From: Clostridia bacterium
GTDB lineage: Bacteria; Bacillota; Clostridia; Oscillospirales; CAG-272
Direction of reading: 5' to 3'
DNA length: 64,000 nucleotides
NCBI GenBank assembly: GCA_017461475.1
Contig: JAFTXX010000001.1
Location: 16,555 to 80,554, forward strand
Below are positions 1-8,470 of the stretch, piece by piece. How positions within the stretch are numbered: the first letter of the stretch is position 1; each line of letters begins with the position of its first letter. The notes under the pieces are model-generated. The model searched no databases, was not told the origin of the DNA, and saw only the letters and a list, made by a program, of their open reading frames with translations. Made by a program: the position numbers and the translations under genes.

Positions 1-1413
1 GCGTACCGTTTTGTCGATTTTTTAAAGAGAAGCGGTCAAAGTTACTGGCAGATACTCCCCATTTGCCCCACAAGCTACGGCGACTCGCCGTATCAGTCCT
101 TTTCGTCATTTGCGGGCAACCCGTATTTTATCGACCTCGACATGCTCTGCAAAGAGAGACTTCTCACAAAAGAGGAGATAAAAGCGGCGGAGCTTTCGGG
201 CGGCGAAGAATATGTCGATTACGAGCGTCAGTATGAAAACCGTTTCCCGCTTTTGCGCAAGGCGTATGCGAGATTTGCGGAGAAGCTTACAAATAAGTTT
301 ATGAATTTCTGCCGCGCGGAATCTTATTGGCTGGATGACTACGCACTCTTTATGGCGCTGAAAAACGAGAATAACGGTGCGCCGTTTGAAAATTGGGAAA
401 AAGGAATTAAATTCCGCCGTAAAGAGGCGATCAAGCGCGCCGAGCGCCGTCTCGGACGCGAAATGGGATTTTATAAATTCCTGCAGTTTGAGTTTTCCGA
501 GCAGTGGACGGCGCTCAGGGAATACGCAAATAAAAACGGCATAAAAATCATCGGAGATCTGCCTATCTACGTTGCGCGAGACAGCGCCGATGTGTGGACA
601 AATCCGCACGTGTTTATGCTTGACAAAAATTTTGCGCCGAAGCTGGTTGCGGGCTGTCCGCCCGACGCATTTTCCGAGGACGGTCAGCTTTGGGGCAATC
701 CTGTGTACAATTGGAATTACCTAAGGAAAAGCAATTATGATTTTTGGTGCCGCCGTATCGAAAGGCAGATGAAGTTTTACGATGTTTTGCGTATTGACCA
801 TTTCCGCGGCTTTGAATCATTTTATACCATACCCGCCGAAAAGGATACCGCCCGCGGCGGCGAGTGGAAAAAGGGTCCCGGTATGTCACTTTTCAAAGCG
901 ATAAAAAAAGAGCTCGGCGAGCTTGATATCATCGCCGAGGACCTCGGATATATCACCCCCGAGGTTGCAAAGCTTTTGAAAGACAGCGGCTACCCCGGTA
1001 TGAAAGTATTGCAGTTTGCATTTGACAGCCGCGAGGAGTCAAATTATCTGCCGCATACCTATAAAAACAGAAACTCGGTAGTCTACGTCGGCACGCACGA
1101 CAATGACACTGCCGAGGGCTGGATGAAGAGCGCGGCAAAAGAGGATGTCGAGTACGCAAAGCGTTACCTGGGTCTTAATAAAAAGGAAGGCTACGCGTGG
1201 GGACTTATCCGCGGAGCCGCGGCGACAGTTTCCGACACCGCAATTTACACCATGCAGGACTTGCTTTCCCTCGGAAACGAAGCGAGAATGAATACCCCCT
1301 CGGTTGCCTACGGCAACTGGCGCTGGCGCATGACAAAAATGCCGTCCGCGGCACTTGAAAAGCGACTGTATAAGCTCACGGAAGATTTTCACAGATTGCC
1401 TGCGGAAAAATAA
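1..1413 (+). CDS. malQ: 4-alpha-glucanotransferase (amylomaltase), 5' end cut by window
   Basis: Glycoside hydrolase family 77 enzyme that transfers alpha-1,4-glucan segments between maltodextrins in the cytoplasm. The frame is open from base 1, so the start lies upstream and 470 residues are visible. The first visible part reads WQILPICPTSYGDSPYQ, then SFAGNPYFIDL, the usual GH77 N-terminal signature. The catalytic residues by family comparison are the nucleophile in RIDHFRG (visible residue 266), the acid/base in IAEDLG (313) and the third acid in THDND (367). All three are present, so the enzyme looks active. The stop TAA at 1411 is followed within 11 bases by a long inverted repeat. No other glycogen genes are visible. 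Confidence 0.95.
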   Translation, partial: AYRFVDFLKRSGQSYWQILPICPTSYGDSPYQSFSSFAGNPYFIDLDMLCKERLLTKEEIKAAELSGGEEYVDYERQYENRFPLLRKAYARFAEKLTNKFMNFCRAESYWLDDYALFMALKNENNGAPFENWEKGIKFRRKEAIKRAERRLGREMGFYKFLQFEFSEQWTALREYANKNGIKIIGDLPIYVARDSADVWTNPHVFMLDKNFAPKLVAGCPPDAFSEDGQLWGNPVYNWNYLRKSNYDFWCRRIERQMKFYDVLRIDHFRGFESFYTIPAEKDTARGGEWKKGPGMSLFKAIKKELGELDIIAEDLGYITPEVAKLLKDSGYPGMKVLQFAFDSREESNYLPHTYKNRNSVVYVGTHDNDTAEGWMKSAAKEDVEYAKRYLGLNKKEGYAWGLIRGAAATVSDTAIYTMQDLLSLGNEARMNTPSVAYGNWRWRMTKMPSAALEKRLYKLTEDFHRLPAEK

Positions 1414-1423
1414 TTATAATAAC

Positions 1424-1494
1424 GTAGGGGACGTCGTCCTCGACGTCCCGCATGAACTGCAGTTAAAAGGGACGTCGAGGACGTCGTCCCCTAC
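1424..1494. repeat. Inverted repeat with 26-bp arms behind malQ
   Basis: Left arm 1424-1449 starts GTAGGGGACGTCGTCC; the right arm 1469-1494 is its reverse complement with one mismatch. The loop is 19 bases. It can form a very stable hairpin between the convergent genes malQ and rsmA. It has no clear T-run, so it may be a dispersed REP-like repeat rather than a dedicated terminator. Confidence 0.8.
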
Positions 1495-1516
1495 GAATTT
1501 AATGGAAACATGTTAC

Positions 1517-2368
1517 TTATATCAGTTTATCTGCCAGTGCCGCAAAATCTGCGGTGGAGAGCTTTTCACCGCGGATGCGCTCGTCAAAGCCGAGTGAGGT
1601 AATAGCAGCGGTGAGTTCTTCTTTGGTTTTGTCCTTGAATCCCGTTTGTAAAGCGTTTACAAGCGTTTTTCTGCGCTGACCGAATGCCGCTTTGATAACG
1701 GCGAAAAATACCTTTTCGTCCTTGGGTAAAACAGGTTTTTCCTTGTACAGGTCAATGCGTACCACAGCCGAGTTTACCTTCGGCGCGGGCATAAAGTTGC
1801 CTGCCGAGACGGTGAACAGTTTCTTCGGCGTGCCGTAGTAGTTGAGCGACGCGGTAATTGCGCCGTAGTCGGCGGTGCCGGGGGCAGCGGCAAGTCGGGA
1901 TGCGACTTCCGCCTGCACCATTACGGTGATGGAGTCAAAAGCAATGCGGCTTTCAAGCAGGCGCATGAGAATAGGTGTAGTAATATAATAAGGAAGATTT
2001 GCGCAAACGCTTATCTTTTCGCCCGCCGCTTTTTCGGCAATGACCGCCGCAAGGTCAACTTCCATAATGTCCTGATTGATAACTTCAACGTTTCTGAACT
2101 CGCCGAGCGTGTATTTAAGCACGGGGATAAGCGTCTCGTCTATCTCAAATGCGATGACCTTTTTGTATCTTCTTGCAAGCTCTGCGGTAAGACAGCCGAT
2201 ACCGGGGCCAATCTCGATTATAACGCTGTCACGGTCGTCACAGCAGTTATCCGCGATATCCTCGGGTATGCTTTTGTTTATCAGAAAATTTTGCCCGAAA
2301 CTCTTTTTCGTAGTTGTGCTGAAAGCGGAAAGAATTTCGCGCACGGTGCGTATATCACATAAATTCAT
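1517..2368 (-). CDS. rsmA: 16S rRNA dimethyladenosine transferase RsmA/KsgA
   Basis: Methylates two adjacent adenosines near the 3' end of 16S rRNA during 30S maturation, using S-adenosylmethionine. The start MNLCDIRTV at 2368 is chosen because AAGGAG lies just upstream (2373-2378); a longer open frame would run into the neighbouring tRNA. The protein has 283 residues. Family signatures seen: KSFGQNFLI near the N-terminus, the SAM loop IEIGPGIGCLT, and the catalytic NLPYYITTPI motif. The C-terminal helical domain is complete. Its 5' end lies 48 bases from the divergent tRNA-Thr gene. Confidence 0.96.
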   Translation of the reverse strand: MNLCDIRTVREILSAFSTTTKKSFGQNFLINKSIPEDIADNCCDDRDSVIIEIGPGIGCLTAELARRYKKVIAFEIDETLIPVLKYTLGEFRNVEVINQDIMEVDLAAVIAEKAAGEKISVCANLPYYITTPILMRLLESRIAFDSITVMVQAEVASRLAAAPGTADYGAITASLNYYGTPKKLFTVSAGNFMPAPKVNSAVVRIDLYKEKPVLPKDEKVFFAVIKAAFGQRRKTLVNALQTGFKDKTKEELTAAITSLGFDERIRGEKLSTADFAALADKLI

Positions 2369-2377
2369 ATAAACTCC

Positions 2378-2407
2378 TTGACAAACTGCCATTTTGTGTA
2401 GTATAAT
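2378..2407 (+). promoter_or_regulatory. Sigma-A promoter for tRNA-Thr
   Basis: TTGACA at 2378-2383 and TATAAT at 2402-2407 with an 18-base spacer. The -10 box ends 9 bases before the tRNA. Confidence 0.85.
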
Positions 2408-2416
2408 ATTAGGCGC

Positions 2417-2492
2417 GCTGGTATGGCTCAGTTGGTAGAGCAGTTGATTCGTAATCAACAGGCCGCCGGTTCAAGTCCGGCTACCAGCTCCA
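2417..2492 (+). tRNA. tRNA-Thr (anticodon CGT)
   Basis: Full cloverleaf of 76 bases with CCA encoded. The acceptor GCTGGTA pairs with TACCAGC. The anticodon stem GTTGA/TCAAC encloses loop TTCGTAA, giving anticodon CGT for ACG codons. The T-arm is CCGGTTCAAGTCCGG. Confidence 0.96.
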
Positions 2493-2496
2493 GCTT

Positions 2497-2523
2497 AAAA
2501 ACCTCGCTTCGGCGGGGTTTTTT
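2497..2523 (+). terminator. Intrinsic terminator after tRNA-Thr
   Basis: Stem CCTCGC/GCGGGG (one G-T pair) with a TTCG tetraloop, flanked by an A-run and a T-run. Confidence 0.85.
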
Positions 2524-2598
2524 AAGTAAATTCAGTATAGCAGAAAAAAAGTCGGATTTCAAGTATTCGGCACACTTTGATAAAAATGAGGGACGACA

Positions 2599-3027
2599 AT
2601 GACTTTTTCAATGGGAGAATTTAAAAAGTTTTGTAAGGAAAACGGACTTGCGCTTCGCGCGGGACTTTTCGGCGTGAGCAAAAACGATAGCGGCAAGTGC
2701 GACATGTGCGTTGACACCGCCGATACCCATTATGCCGTAAAGGTGTTTACCGTAGGAGAGGGCGCCGAGCGCGTTTACTTCAAGAGCGCAGGCGGATATG
2801 TCACCGTTAAGGGCACTTTCGGCGAAAAAGATTATCTCTGGGTAAAACCCGACTTTGACGCGAAGGCAGAAAGCGGCAAAAAGAACGTAGGCGTACTTCT
2901 CCTCAGTGATGACATAGCGGCAACTGCGCTCGCAAAGAACAGCGCAACCACCGTTACCGCGGGCGCGAAAGCGTTTGACTGCGTTGTACATACTCCTTCG
3001 TCTTTTGTAAAATTGCTTACCAAGTAA
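2599..3027 (+). CDS. Hypothetical protein upstream of radC
   Basis: A 142-residue protein I do not recognise. The start MTFSMGEF follows AGGGACGAC, a weak ribosome binding site. The sequence is soluble-looking, with no signal peptide or membrane segment. A CDMC pair sits near residue 35, and the middle is rich in short beta-type stretches. It ends one base before the radC start, so the two genes are probably co-transcribed. The product could be a small DNA-related accessory protein, but that is only suggested by position. Confidence 0.65.
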   Translation: MTFSMGEFKKFCKENGLALRAGLFGVSKNDSGKCDMCVDTADTHYAVKVFTVGEGAERVYFKSAGGYVTVKGTFGEKDYLWVKPDFDAKAESGKKNVGVLLLSDDIAATALAKNSATTVTAGAKAFDCVVHTPSSFVKLLTK

Positions 3028-3028
3028 A

Positions 3029-3727
3029 ATGGCGGAAAATCTTCACGGCGGGCACCGTCAGCGTCTCAAAGACCGCTTTCTTGAAAACGGCGCGGACGGC
3101 TTTGAAAAGCATCAGCTCCTGGAGCTTTTGCTGTTCTTTGGCATACCGCAAAAAGACACAAATCCTACTGCACATAAACTTTTGAAACGTTTCGGAACTC
3201 TCCGTGGCGTGCTTGAAGCGTCGACAGAGGAGCTTTGCGAAGTTGAGGGTATCAGCCGCCACACGGCGACGCTGATTAAACTTATCCCGGCAATATGGAA
3301 AGTCGCCGCGGGTGAAATAGACACATCTGCAAGGTACGACAGTCTCAACAAAATAGGCGAGCTTTTGGTAAAAAGATACGCGGGAATTACGGTTGAAACG
3401 GTATTTCTTGTTTTACTCGACGCAAATTGGCATATAATAGATATAGTCAACCTCGGCGAGGGATCGGTAAACAATGTCGGTCTCAATACTCGTGAGCTTA
3501 TCGAGGTCACCATCCGCAAAAATGCAAAAATGGCATTGCTTGCGCACAATCATCCAAACGGCAATCTCGTCCCGTCGACCGACGACCTGCTTACTACAGA
3601 GGAGCTTGCGAGAGTGTTCAAGTCGATTCATGTCGACTTCCTTGAGCATCTGCTCATAGCAGGTAACCGATTTGATCCGCTTCTTTCAAAAACAGAAGAC
3701 GTGTTCTGGAAAGAAGGACGAAAATAA
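3029..3727 (+). CDS. radC: RadC/DUF2466 family JAB-domain protein
   Basis: RadC-family protein of 232 residues. The N-terminal half holds the helix-hairpin-helix-like region (LLELLLFFGIPQKD, then VEGISRHTATLIKL). The C-terminal JAB/MPN+ domain carries the metalloprotease-like signature H173-N-H175-P-N-G with S183 and D186. The length is normal for the family. Despite the name, a role in recombinational repair is not established; the family has a putative metal-dependent hydrolase fold. The start lies one base after the upstream stop, with a weak ribosome binding site, so translational coupling is likely. Confidence 0.93.
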   Translation: MAENLHGGHRQRLKDRFLENGADGFEKHQLLELLLFFGIPQKDTNPTAHKLLKRFGTLRGVLEASTEELCEVEGISRHTATLIKLIPAIWKVAAGEIDTSARYDSLNKIGELLVKRYAGITVETVFLVLLDANWHIIDIVNLGEGSVNNVGLNTRELIEVTIRKNAKMALLAHNHPNGNLVPSTDDLLTTEELARVFKSIHVDFLEHLLIAGNRFDPLLSKTEDVFWKEGRK

Positions 3728-3746
3728 AAAACACCGTAATATTGTG

Positions 3747-3775
3747 TTGACAGTTTTAATTTATTGTGGTAAAAT
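3747..3775 (+). promoter_or_regulatory. Sigma-A promoter for tRNA-Gln
   Basis: TTGACA at 3747-3752, 17-base spacer, TAAAAT at 3770-3775, 13 bases before the tRNA. Confidence 0.85.
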
Positions 3776-3788
3776 ATTACGGTAACAT

Positions 3789-3864
3789 TGGGGTGTAGCC
3801 AAGTGGTAAGGCACCAGACTTTGACTCTGGCATTTCGCTGGTTCGAGCCCAGCCATCCCAGCCA
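3789..3864 (+). tRNA. tRNA-Gln (anticodon TTG)
   Basis: 76 bases with encoded CCA. The acceptor TGGGGTG pairs with CATCCCA (one G-T). The anticodon stem CCAGA/TCTGG carries anticodon TTG at 3821-3823. The T-arm is CTGGTTCGAGCCCAG. Confidence 0.95.
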
Positions 3865-3865
3865 G

Positions 3866-3897
3866 AAAAAAGCACTTGCATTTGCAAGTGCTTTTTT
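3866..3897 (+). terminator. Intrinsic terminator after tRNA-Gln
   Basis: Perfect stem AGCACTTGCA/TGCAAGTGCT with an A-run before and a T-run after. Its flanks match those of the terminator at 50547-50579, and both lead directly into the same repeat cassette. Confidence 0.9.
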
Positions 3898-4070
3898 CAA
3901 CTAAATCCGTCTTCGACGGAATAAATCCATCTGCGATGGATGAAATCTGCTGCGCAGATGAAATCGCCTGCGTCGGTTGGGAGACGGATTTAATTTCATC
4001 TGAGCGTTAGCGAAGATTTCATCCAAAACTTGTTTTGGATTTCATCGTGAGCATGGCTCACGATTTCATT
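3898..4070. repeat. Hairpin-mosaic cassette, copy 1
   Basis: Begins CAACTAAATCC directly after the tRNA-Gln terminator. It holds hairpins at 3906-3920, 3926-3940 and 3946-3958 joined by ATAAA or TGAAA, then a closing arm GACGGATTT (3983-3991) that pairs perfectly with AAATCCGTC (3903-3911). AATTTCA follows, then hairpins at 3999-4016, 4022-4039 and 4045-4063 joined by TTTCA. Most hairpins start TC and end GA. The same plan occurs at 50580-50750 with different stem sequences. No protein is encoded. Confidence 0.85.
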
Positions 4071-4103
4071 TTTTAGAATAATTTAGGCTTAGTTATAGTT
4101 CTT

Positions 4104-5336
4104 TCACTCCCCCAATATCACCGCCGCTACGGCTTCGCCGAACGCTTTTGCGGCAACTTTTGCTTCGGTTAGGGTGTTGCCGCAACTGCCTATTTCTACG
4201 AGCAGTCCGTGTTTGGCATACTGCTGATTGTACGTCGCGCCGCGCAGATTCAACTGCCTTGCAATGCCGCTCGCATCTTTGAACAACTTCTGCTGCACAG
4301 CCTCGGCAAGCACGAGGTTGCTTTGCCAGTCGTACTCTGCGGCGCCTTTTTCATTTGAGCCTACTATCATCATCACTTGTGCGCAAGGGGTGTTTTTGTA
4401 CAGTGTGACGGGCTTTAGCTTTGTCAAATCCGAACGTATCAGCGAATCGCGATGTACATCGAAAATATACTGTATCGACGGATATTTTTCGAGGTAATAC
4501 TGTATACTCTGGGCGGTGCGGTCGTATGCGTTTATGTACGACTCTTTATCGTGCATGACCTCGCATTGGATGGTGGGAATGCCGTTTTCGTTCAGTGTAT
4601 CACAGACCACTTTGCCGACGGCGACGATATTTTTTGATACGTCCTCGCTTCGCGGGTAATTTATTTCATCATTATAATAGTCAACGCCTTCCTCGGCAAA
4701 GCTTTCCGTGCCGTGGGTGTGGACTATGAGTACGAGCGGCTCGTTTGTTATCGCCGCGGGCGCGATGCTTTCGGCTTTTTCGGCGATTTCATTCATGTCT
4801 ATGGTGTATGATGTGTCATTTTTGAGTTTTGTTACGCTGTCTGTGCCCGAATTGACAGGGATAATGGGATATGCACCGCTCGGGATGCCCGATATGTCAA
4901 TAGAATATAACTCGTCTATCAGTGCCTCGCGGAGTTTTTCTTCCTCAAGGATTTTGTTTGTTATGTCTTCAAGCGGTATATAGTTTATGCCGAGGAGCAA
5001 CGGCGCGGTGTCTTCGCTCTCATCTTTTGCCGTGGTTTCGGCGGCGCCGAACGCAATGGCGGTTACATTTTCGCCGAATGTGTCCGCTCCTATTCCCATG
5101 AGCTCATTTCCTATGTAATTTGCAACGCCGACATCGGCTATCTCGCCCAGTTTTTGTACTGTGCAAAGACTAAGCGTGGAAAGAGCGGCAAGCAGGCATA
5201 CTGCGCGCAGCAGCATACCTGCTGTTTGCCGCCTGCTTTTTTGGGGCGGCTCGGTGTGTCTTTCCGTCGGCGGGGGAAGGGCAGGCGGAAAATCCGTGAA
5301 TACAGGTATATTTTTCTTTAATGTTTCTGTCTGCAT
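4104..5336 (-). CDS. spoIIP: Stage II sporulation protein P (peptidoglycan amidase/endopeptidase)
   Basis: Cell-wall hydrolase that works with SpoIID and SpoIIM to drive membrane migration during forespore engulfment. The protein has 410 residues. The start MQTETLKKN at 5336 is supported by AAGGAG six bases upstream; an earlier in-frame codon would overlap gpr. A proline-rich cytoplasmic tail (residues 1-40) precedes one membrane segment (about 41-59). The extracellular SpoIIP domain follows, with IVHTHGTES (H206, H208), DVHRDSL and VEIGSCGNTLTEAK, the family's metal-binding and catalytic motifs. It lies 10 bases downstream of gpr, the same gpr-spoIIP order as in Bacillus. Confidence 0.95.
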   Translation of the reverse strand: MQTETLKKNIPVFTDFPPALPPPTERHTEPPQKSRRQTAGMLLRAVCLLAALSTLSLCTVQKLGEIADVGVANYIGNELMGIGADTFGENVTAIAFGAAETTAKDESEDTAPLLLGINYIPLEDITNKILEEEKLREALIDELYSIDISGIPSGAYPIIPVNSGTDSVTKLKNDTSYTIDMNEIAEKAESIAPAAITNEPLVLIVHTHGTESFAEEGVDYYNDEINYPRSEDVSKNIVAVGKVVCDTLNENGIPTIQCEVMHDKESYINAYDRTAQSIQYYLEKYPSIQYIFDVHRDSLIRSDLTKLKPVTLYKNTPCAQVMMIVGSNEKGAAEYDWQSNLVLAEAVQQKLFKDASGIARQLNLRGATYNQQYAKHGLLVEIGSCGNTLTEAKVAAKAFGEAVAAVILGE

Positions 5337-5346
5337 GCCTTTCTCC

Positions 5347-6225
5347 TTAATATAAAAACAGTTCGTTGATAGCATCGGCTAAAAGCGCGGATACTCTGTC
5401 GCTTATCAGGTCGCTTTGTCTCGGCGATACGAAAAAACTTTCTCCCTCGTGAAGCACTTTTTCGAGCCCGTCGCCAATCTCGTCAAATCCCGCTTTGCTT
5501 AAAGCGTCGTAAACGAGCGTTGCCGAGTTTACCACCGTCGGAACTCCTATCGCAATGACGGGTATGCCGAGGGTGTCGCGGCTTATCTCACTTCGGCGGT
5601 TGCCTATGCCGCTGCCCGGAAAAATGCCGCTGTCGGATATTTGCACCGTGGTGCCGAGTCTCGCGGTGGAACGCGCGGCAAGCGCGTCAATGGCTATGAC
5701 GACGTCGGGAGATGAGCGGTCGCAGATGCCGCCTATCATTTCCGCGGTTTCAATGCCTGTTTGCCCGAGTACTCCCGGCGCTACGGCGCACAGCGGCACT
5801 TTGCAGAAAGTGTCGAAAAGCTTTTTGTCATGTTCGGCTATGTGCCGCGTTACGGTCAGTCGGTCAACGGTTTTTGGACCTATACTGTCGGCTGTTATCT
5901 CGCGGTTCCCGAGCCCGGCGACAAGCACGCACGACGGCTTTTTGCCAAGCGACGACTTTATGAGCGAGTCGATTTCGTTTGCGATAAGCGTGGCGAGTGC
6001 ATCAAAGTTTTCACCGTCAATATTTGATATCATGTCGCTGAAAACCGTTACATAAGTGCCCCGTTTTTTCTTTGCTGCGGCTTCGCCTTCGTCGCCTTTT
6101 ACGGTAAGTTTTGCCACTTTGAACCCGTTTTCTGTGCGCTCCGCGTAGTCGGTTGCGCTTTTGCCTTTATCGTGCAGCACTTCGGATTCGCAGGCGAGGT
6201 CTGTTTGAATTTTATAGTTTTTCAT
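5347..6225 (-). CDS. gpr: GPR endopeptidase (spore germination protease)
   Basis: Initiates degradation of small acid-soluble spore proteins when spores germinate; the enzyme is made as a zymogen in the forespore. The start MKNYKIQTDLA at 6225 has AAAGGAAGAAG upstream. The 292-residue protein carries the family blocks QTDLACE (the usual region of zymogen processing), GLGNREITADSIGP, APGVLGQTGIET, IDALAARSTARLGTT and PGSGIGN. It is first in a two-gene unit with spoIIP. With spoIIP it is the best evidence that the organism forms endospores. Confidence 0.96.
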   Translation of the reverse strand: MKNYKIQTDLACESEVLHDKGKSATDYAERTENGFKVAKLTVKGDEGEAAAKKKRGTYVTVFSDMISNIDGENFDALATLIANEIDSLIKSSLGKKPSCVLVAGLGNREITADSIGPKTVDRLTVTRHIAEHDKKLFDTFCKVPLCAVAPGVLGQTGIETAEMIGGICDRSSPDVVIAIDALAARSTARLGTTVQISDSGIFPGSGIGNRRSEISRDTLGIPVIAIGVPTVVNSATLVYDALSKAGFDEIGDGLEKVLHEGESFFVSPRQSDLISDRVSALLADAINELFLY

Positions 6226-6272
6226 AGTACAAACTTCTTCCTTTTTTAAAGAAGTGTTTCCCACGTGCCTCC

Positions 6273-6302
6273 GTTTATGCACAGTATAGCAAACGAAGAT
6301 AC
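6273..6302 (-). promoter_or_regulatory. Possible forespore (SigF/SigG-like) promoter of gpr
   Basis: On the minus strand GTATC and CATAAAC are separated by 18 bases, 48 bases before the gpr start. This resembles the Bacillus SigF/SigG pattern only loosely. A TATACT nearby could instead be a sigma-A -10 box. Confidence 0.25.
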
Positions 6303-6414
6303 AAAAAAATAGGAAAAACTGTCGCGTGCACCTAAATTTAATCGTTATTTGCTACAAAAAAGTCCAGCGTCTATTGTGCAAATTTTCCAATTATTAAAAT
6401 TCACCGAAATTTCA

Positions 6415-6443
6415 TTGATAAACTCTTGATTTAATGATATAAT
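6415..6443 (+). promoter_or_regulatory. Promoter of the substrate-binding protein gene
   Basis: TTGATA at 6415-6420, 17-base spacer, TATAAT at 6438-6443. The leader to 6504 holds a small hairpin TGCGAACTTTCGCA. Confidence 0.75.
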
Positions 6444-6504
6444 ATTATAAGTAATTTTATGCGAACTTTCGCATTTGGTACTACGAAAATCGGAGGATAT
6501 TATA

Positions 6505-8313
6505 ATGAAAAGAGTATTGGCTCTCACGCTGTCTTTGATTATGGCGGTTCTTTGCCTTGCATCCTGCAACGGTTCTATTGAGATCACTGCTGAAGACAAA
6601 GGTGATATCTTTAATGCTTACATAACCGGCGATATGTATTCGTTCGACCCCGGTAAGGACTTTACCGATGAGAACGCATCTAAGATGCTCGGCCTTGTTT
6701 ATGAAGGACTGTTCCGTCTTGACGATAACGGCAAGCTTGAAAATGCACTTGCAAAGAGCGTGAAGATTCTCGAGGATGATATCAAGGGTGAATACAAGAT
6801 GCAGATCACTCTCAAAGAGACCAAGTGGTCTGACGGTAACTCTCTTACCGCTGACGATTTTGTATATGCTTGGAAGAGAATCATGAAGAGTAATTATGAG
6901 AGCACCGCTTCGGCGCTTCTTTATGATGTAAAGAACGCGCGTGCCGTAAAGGCGGGCGATGTTTCGGTTGACGAGCTCGGCGTTTCCGCTCCCGGTACCT
7001 ACTTGCTTGAAATTACCTTCGAGGGTAAGATCGACTACGACAACTTCAAGAAGAACCTTGCAAGCCTTGCACTTGTTCCTCTCCGTGAGACCGCTGTGTC
7101 TTCCGATACAGATAACTGGGCACGCAGACATGCTACCCTCGTTACCAACGGTCCTTTCGCTATCAAGTCCATCAACCGCGAAGAGGGAACTATGCGTATC
7201 GAGCGCAATGTTTATTACTACCGCGATACTGTTGAGGACAAACTTGACCGTTATGTAACTCCTTACCGCATCAACGTAACCTTTATCAAGGACACCGAGG
7301 CTGATCTTAGCGACGGTCAGGAAGTATACCCCGATGCTATCGAAGCTATCTATGAGCAGTATGCGGCAGGCGAGATACAGTACATGGGCGATGTTCCGCT
7401 TTCAAAGAGAGCAGAGCTTGAGAAGAAGGCTCATGTTACCAACGCAAACTCCACTTATTCGTATATGTTCAACACAAACAATGAGCTCTTTGGCGACTAC
7501 CGTGTCCGCGTAGCACTTTCCACTGCTATCGACCGTCAGGCTATTGCAGACGCTGTAGTTTACGCGGAGCCCGCTACCGGTCTTATTGCAAAGACTGTTT
7601 ACAACGCTACAAGCGGTAAGTCTTTCCGCTCTGTTCAGGGCGATGTTCTCGCAGTTGCGGGTGACGTTGAAGGCGCAAAGGCACTTCTTAAAGAAACAGG
7701 CGTAAGCGGCGGCAGCTTCACTCTCAAGTACAGACAGAATGAAGTAGAACAGCTCATCGCTGAGTCTGTAGCTACCGTATGGGAAGACCTCGGATTTAAC
7801 GTTACTCTCGTTCCTCTTACCGCAACGATTGAGCAGGCTGTTGTTAACTCTTCTAAGGTAGACTACTACAGAGACTCTGTTCAGGACGCATATGAAGCAG
7901 GCGACTTCGATGTTATCGGCGTTGATGTATCCATGCTCTCTACTGACGCGTTTGCGGCACTTGCGGTATATTCCACCGAACTTTCGGGCAGCGGCATTGA
8001 CATGTCCGACCCGAACTATGCGTTTAAGACCCACGTTACCGGCTTTAGCGATGAAGGCTACAACGAGATCATTGACCGCGCATATGCAGAAAATGACGTT
8101 GCAAAGCGTTCCGACATTCTCGCAGAAGCAGAACGTTACCTCATGGAGAAGATGCCCGTAATGCCTATCATCTTCAACAAGAACTGCTACCTTGTTCAGG
8201 ATCTCAAGGGCCTTGAAACAAGCTATCTCGGTTACGCGGACTTCACCGGAGTAACATATCCCGATTATGTTTACGTTTCCGAGGAAGAACTCGCTGCTTC
8301 GACCGCAGAATAA
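6505..8313 (+). CDS. Oligopeptide ABC transporter substrate-binding lipoprotein (SBP_bac_5)
   Basis: Extracytoplasmic peptide-binding protein of the OppA/DppA family. It has 602 residues starting at MKRVLALTL, with CGGAGG nine bases upstream. A lipoprotein signal peptide ends in LASC with the lipidated cysteine at residue 21. The family start FDPGKDFTDENASKMLGLVYEGL and TLKETKWSDGNSLTADDFVYAWKR are typical of cluster 5 solute-binding proteins. No permease or ATPase genes adjoin, and it has its own promoter and terminator, so it is an orphan binding protein that must use a transporter encoded elsewhere or act in sensing. The codon choice resembles the highly expressed ribosomal genes, suggesting strong expression. 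Confidence 0.93.
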   Translation: MKRVLALTLSLIMAVLCLASCNGSIEITAEDKGDIFNAYITGDMYSFDPGKDFTDENASKMLGLVYEGLFRLDDNGKLENALAKSVKILEDDIKGEYKMQITLKETKWSDGNSLTADDFVYAWKRIMKSNYESTASALLYDVKNARAVKAGDVSVDELGVSAPGTYLLEITFEGKIDYDNFKKNLASLALVPLRETAVSSDTDNWARRHATLVTNGPFAIKSINREEGTMRIERNVYYYRDTVEDKLDRYVTPYRINVTFIKDTEADLSDGQEVYPDAIEAIYEQYAAGEIQYMGDVPLSKRAELEKKAHVTNANSTYSYMFNTNNELFGDYRVRVALSTAIDRQAIADAVVYAEPATGLIAKTVYNATSGKSFRSVQGDVLAVAGDVEGAKALLKETGVSGGSFTLKYRQNEVEQLIAESVATVWEDLGFNVTLVPLTATIEQAVVNSSKVDYYRDSVQDAYEAGDFDVIGVDVSMLSTDAFAALAVYSTELSGSGIDMSDPNYAFKTHVTGFSDEGYNEIIDRAYAENDVAKRSDILAEAERYLMEKMPVMPIIFNKNCYLVQDLKGLETSYLGYADFTGVTYPDYVYVSEEELAASTAE

Positions 8314-8333
8314 GGCGATATTTAAGTAAGTTT

Positions 8334-8386
8334 AAGCGCGCAAAGGAGCAAAGCTTAAAAACTTTGTTTCTTTGCGCGCTTTTTGT
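8334..8386 (+). terminator. Intrinsic terminator of the binding-protein gene
   Basis: Long stem AAGCGCGCAAAG/CTTTGCGCGCTT with an inner CAAAG/CTTTG stem, ending in a T-run. Confidence 0.85.
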
Positions 8387-8387
8387 C

Positions 8388-8416
8388 TTGACTTTAGGTG
8401 TCGATAATGGTAGAAT
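8388..8416 (+). promoter_or_regulatory. Promoter of the DUF4364 gene
   Basis: TTGACT at 8388-8393, 17-base spacer, TAGAAT at 8411-8416, directly behind the upstream terminator. Confidence 0.7.
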
Positions 8417-8470
8417 AGTAAACGCGCCCCGCAAAATAATAATTAAAATGAACGAAAAGGAGGGAAAAGT

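Noticed and set aside
3898-4070. CRISPR-like array
   Set aside because: The regular units are hairpins with 5-base linkers and no identical direct repeats of 24 bases or more; no cas genes are near.
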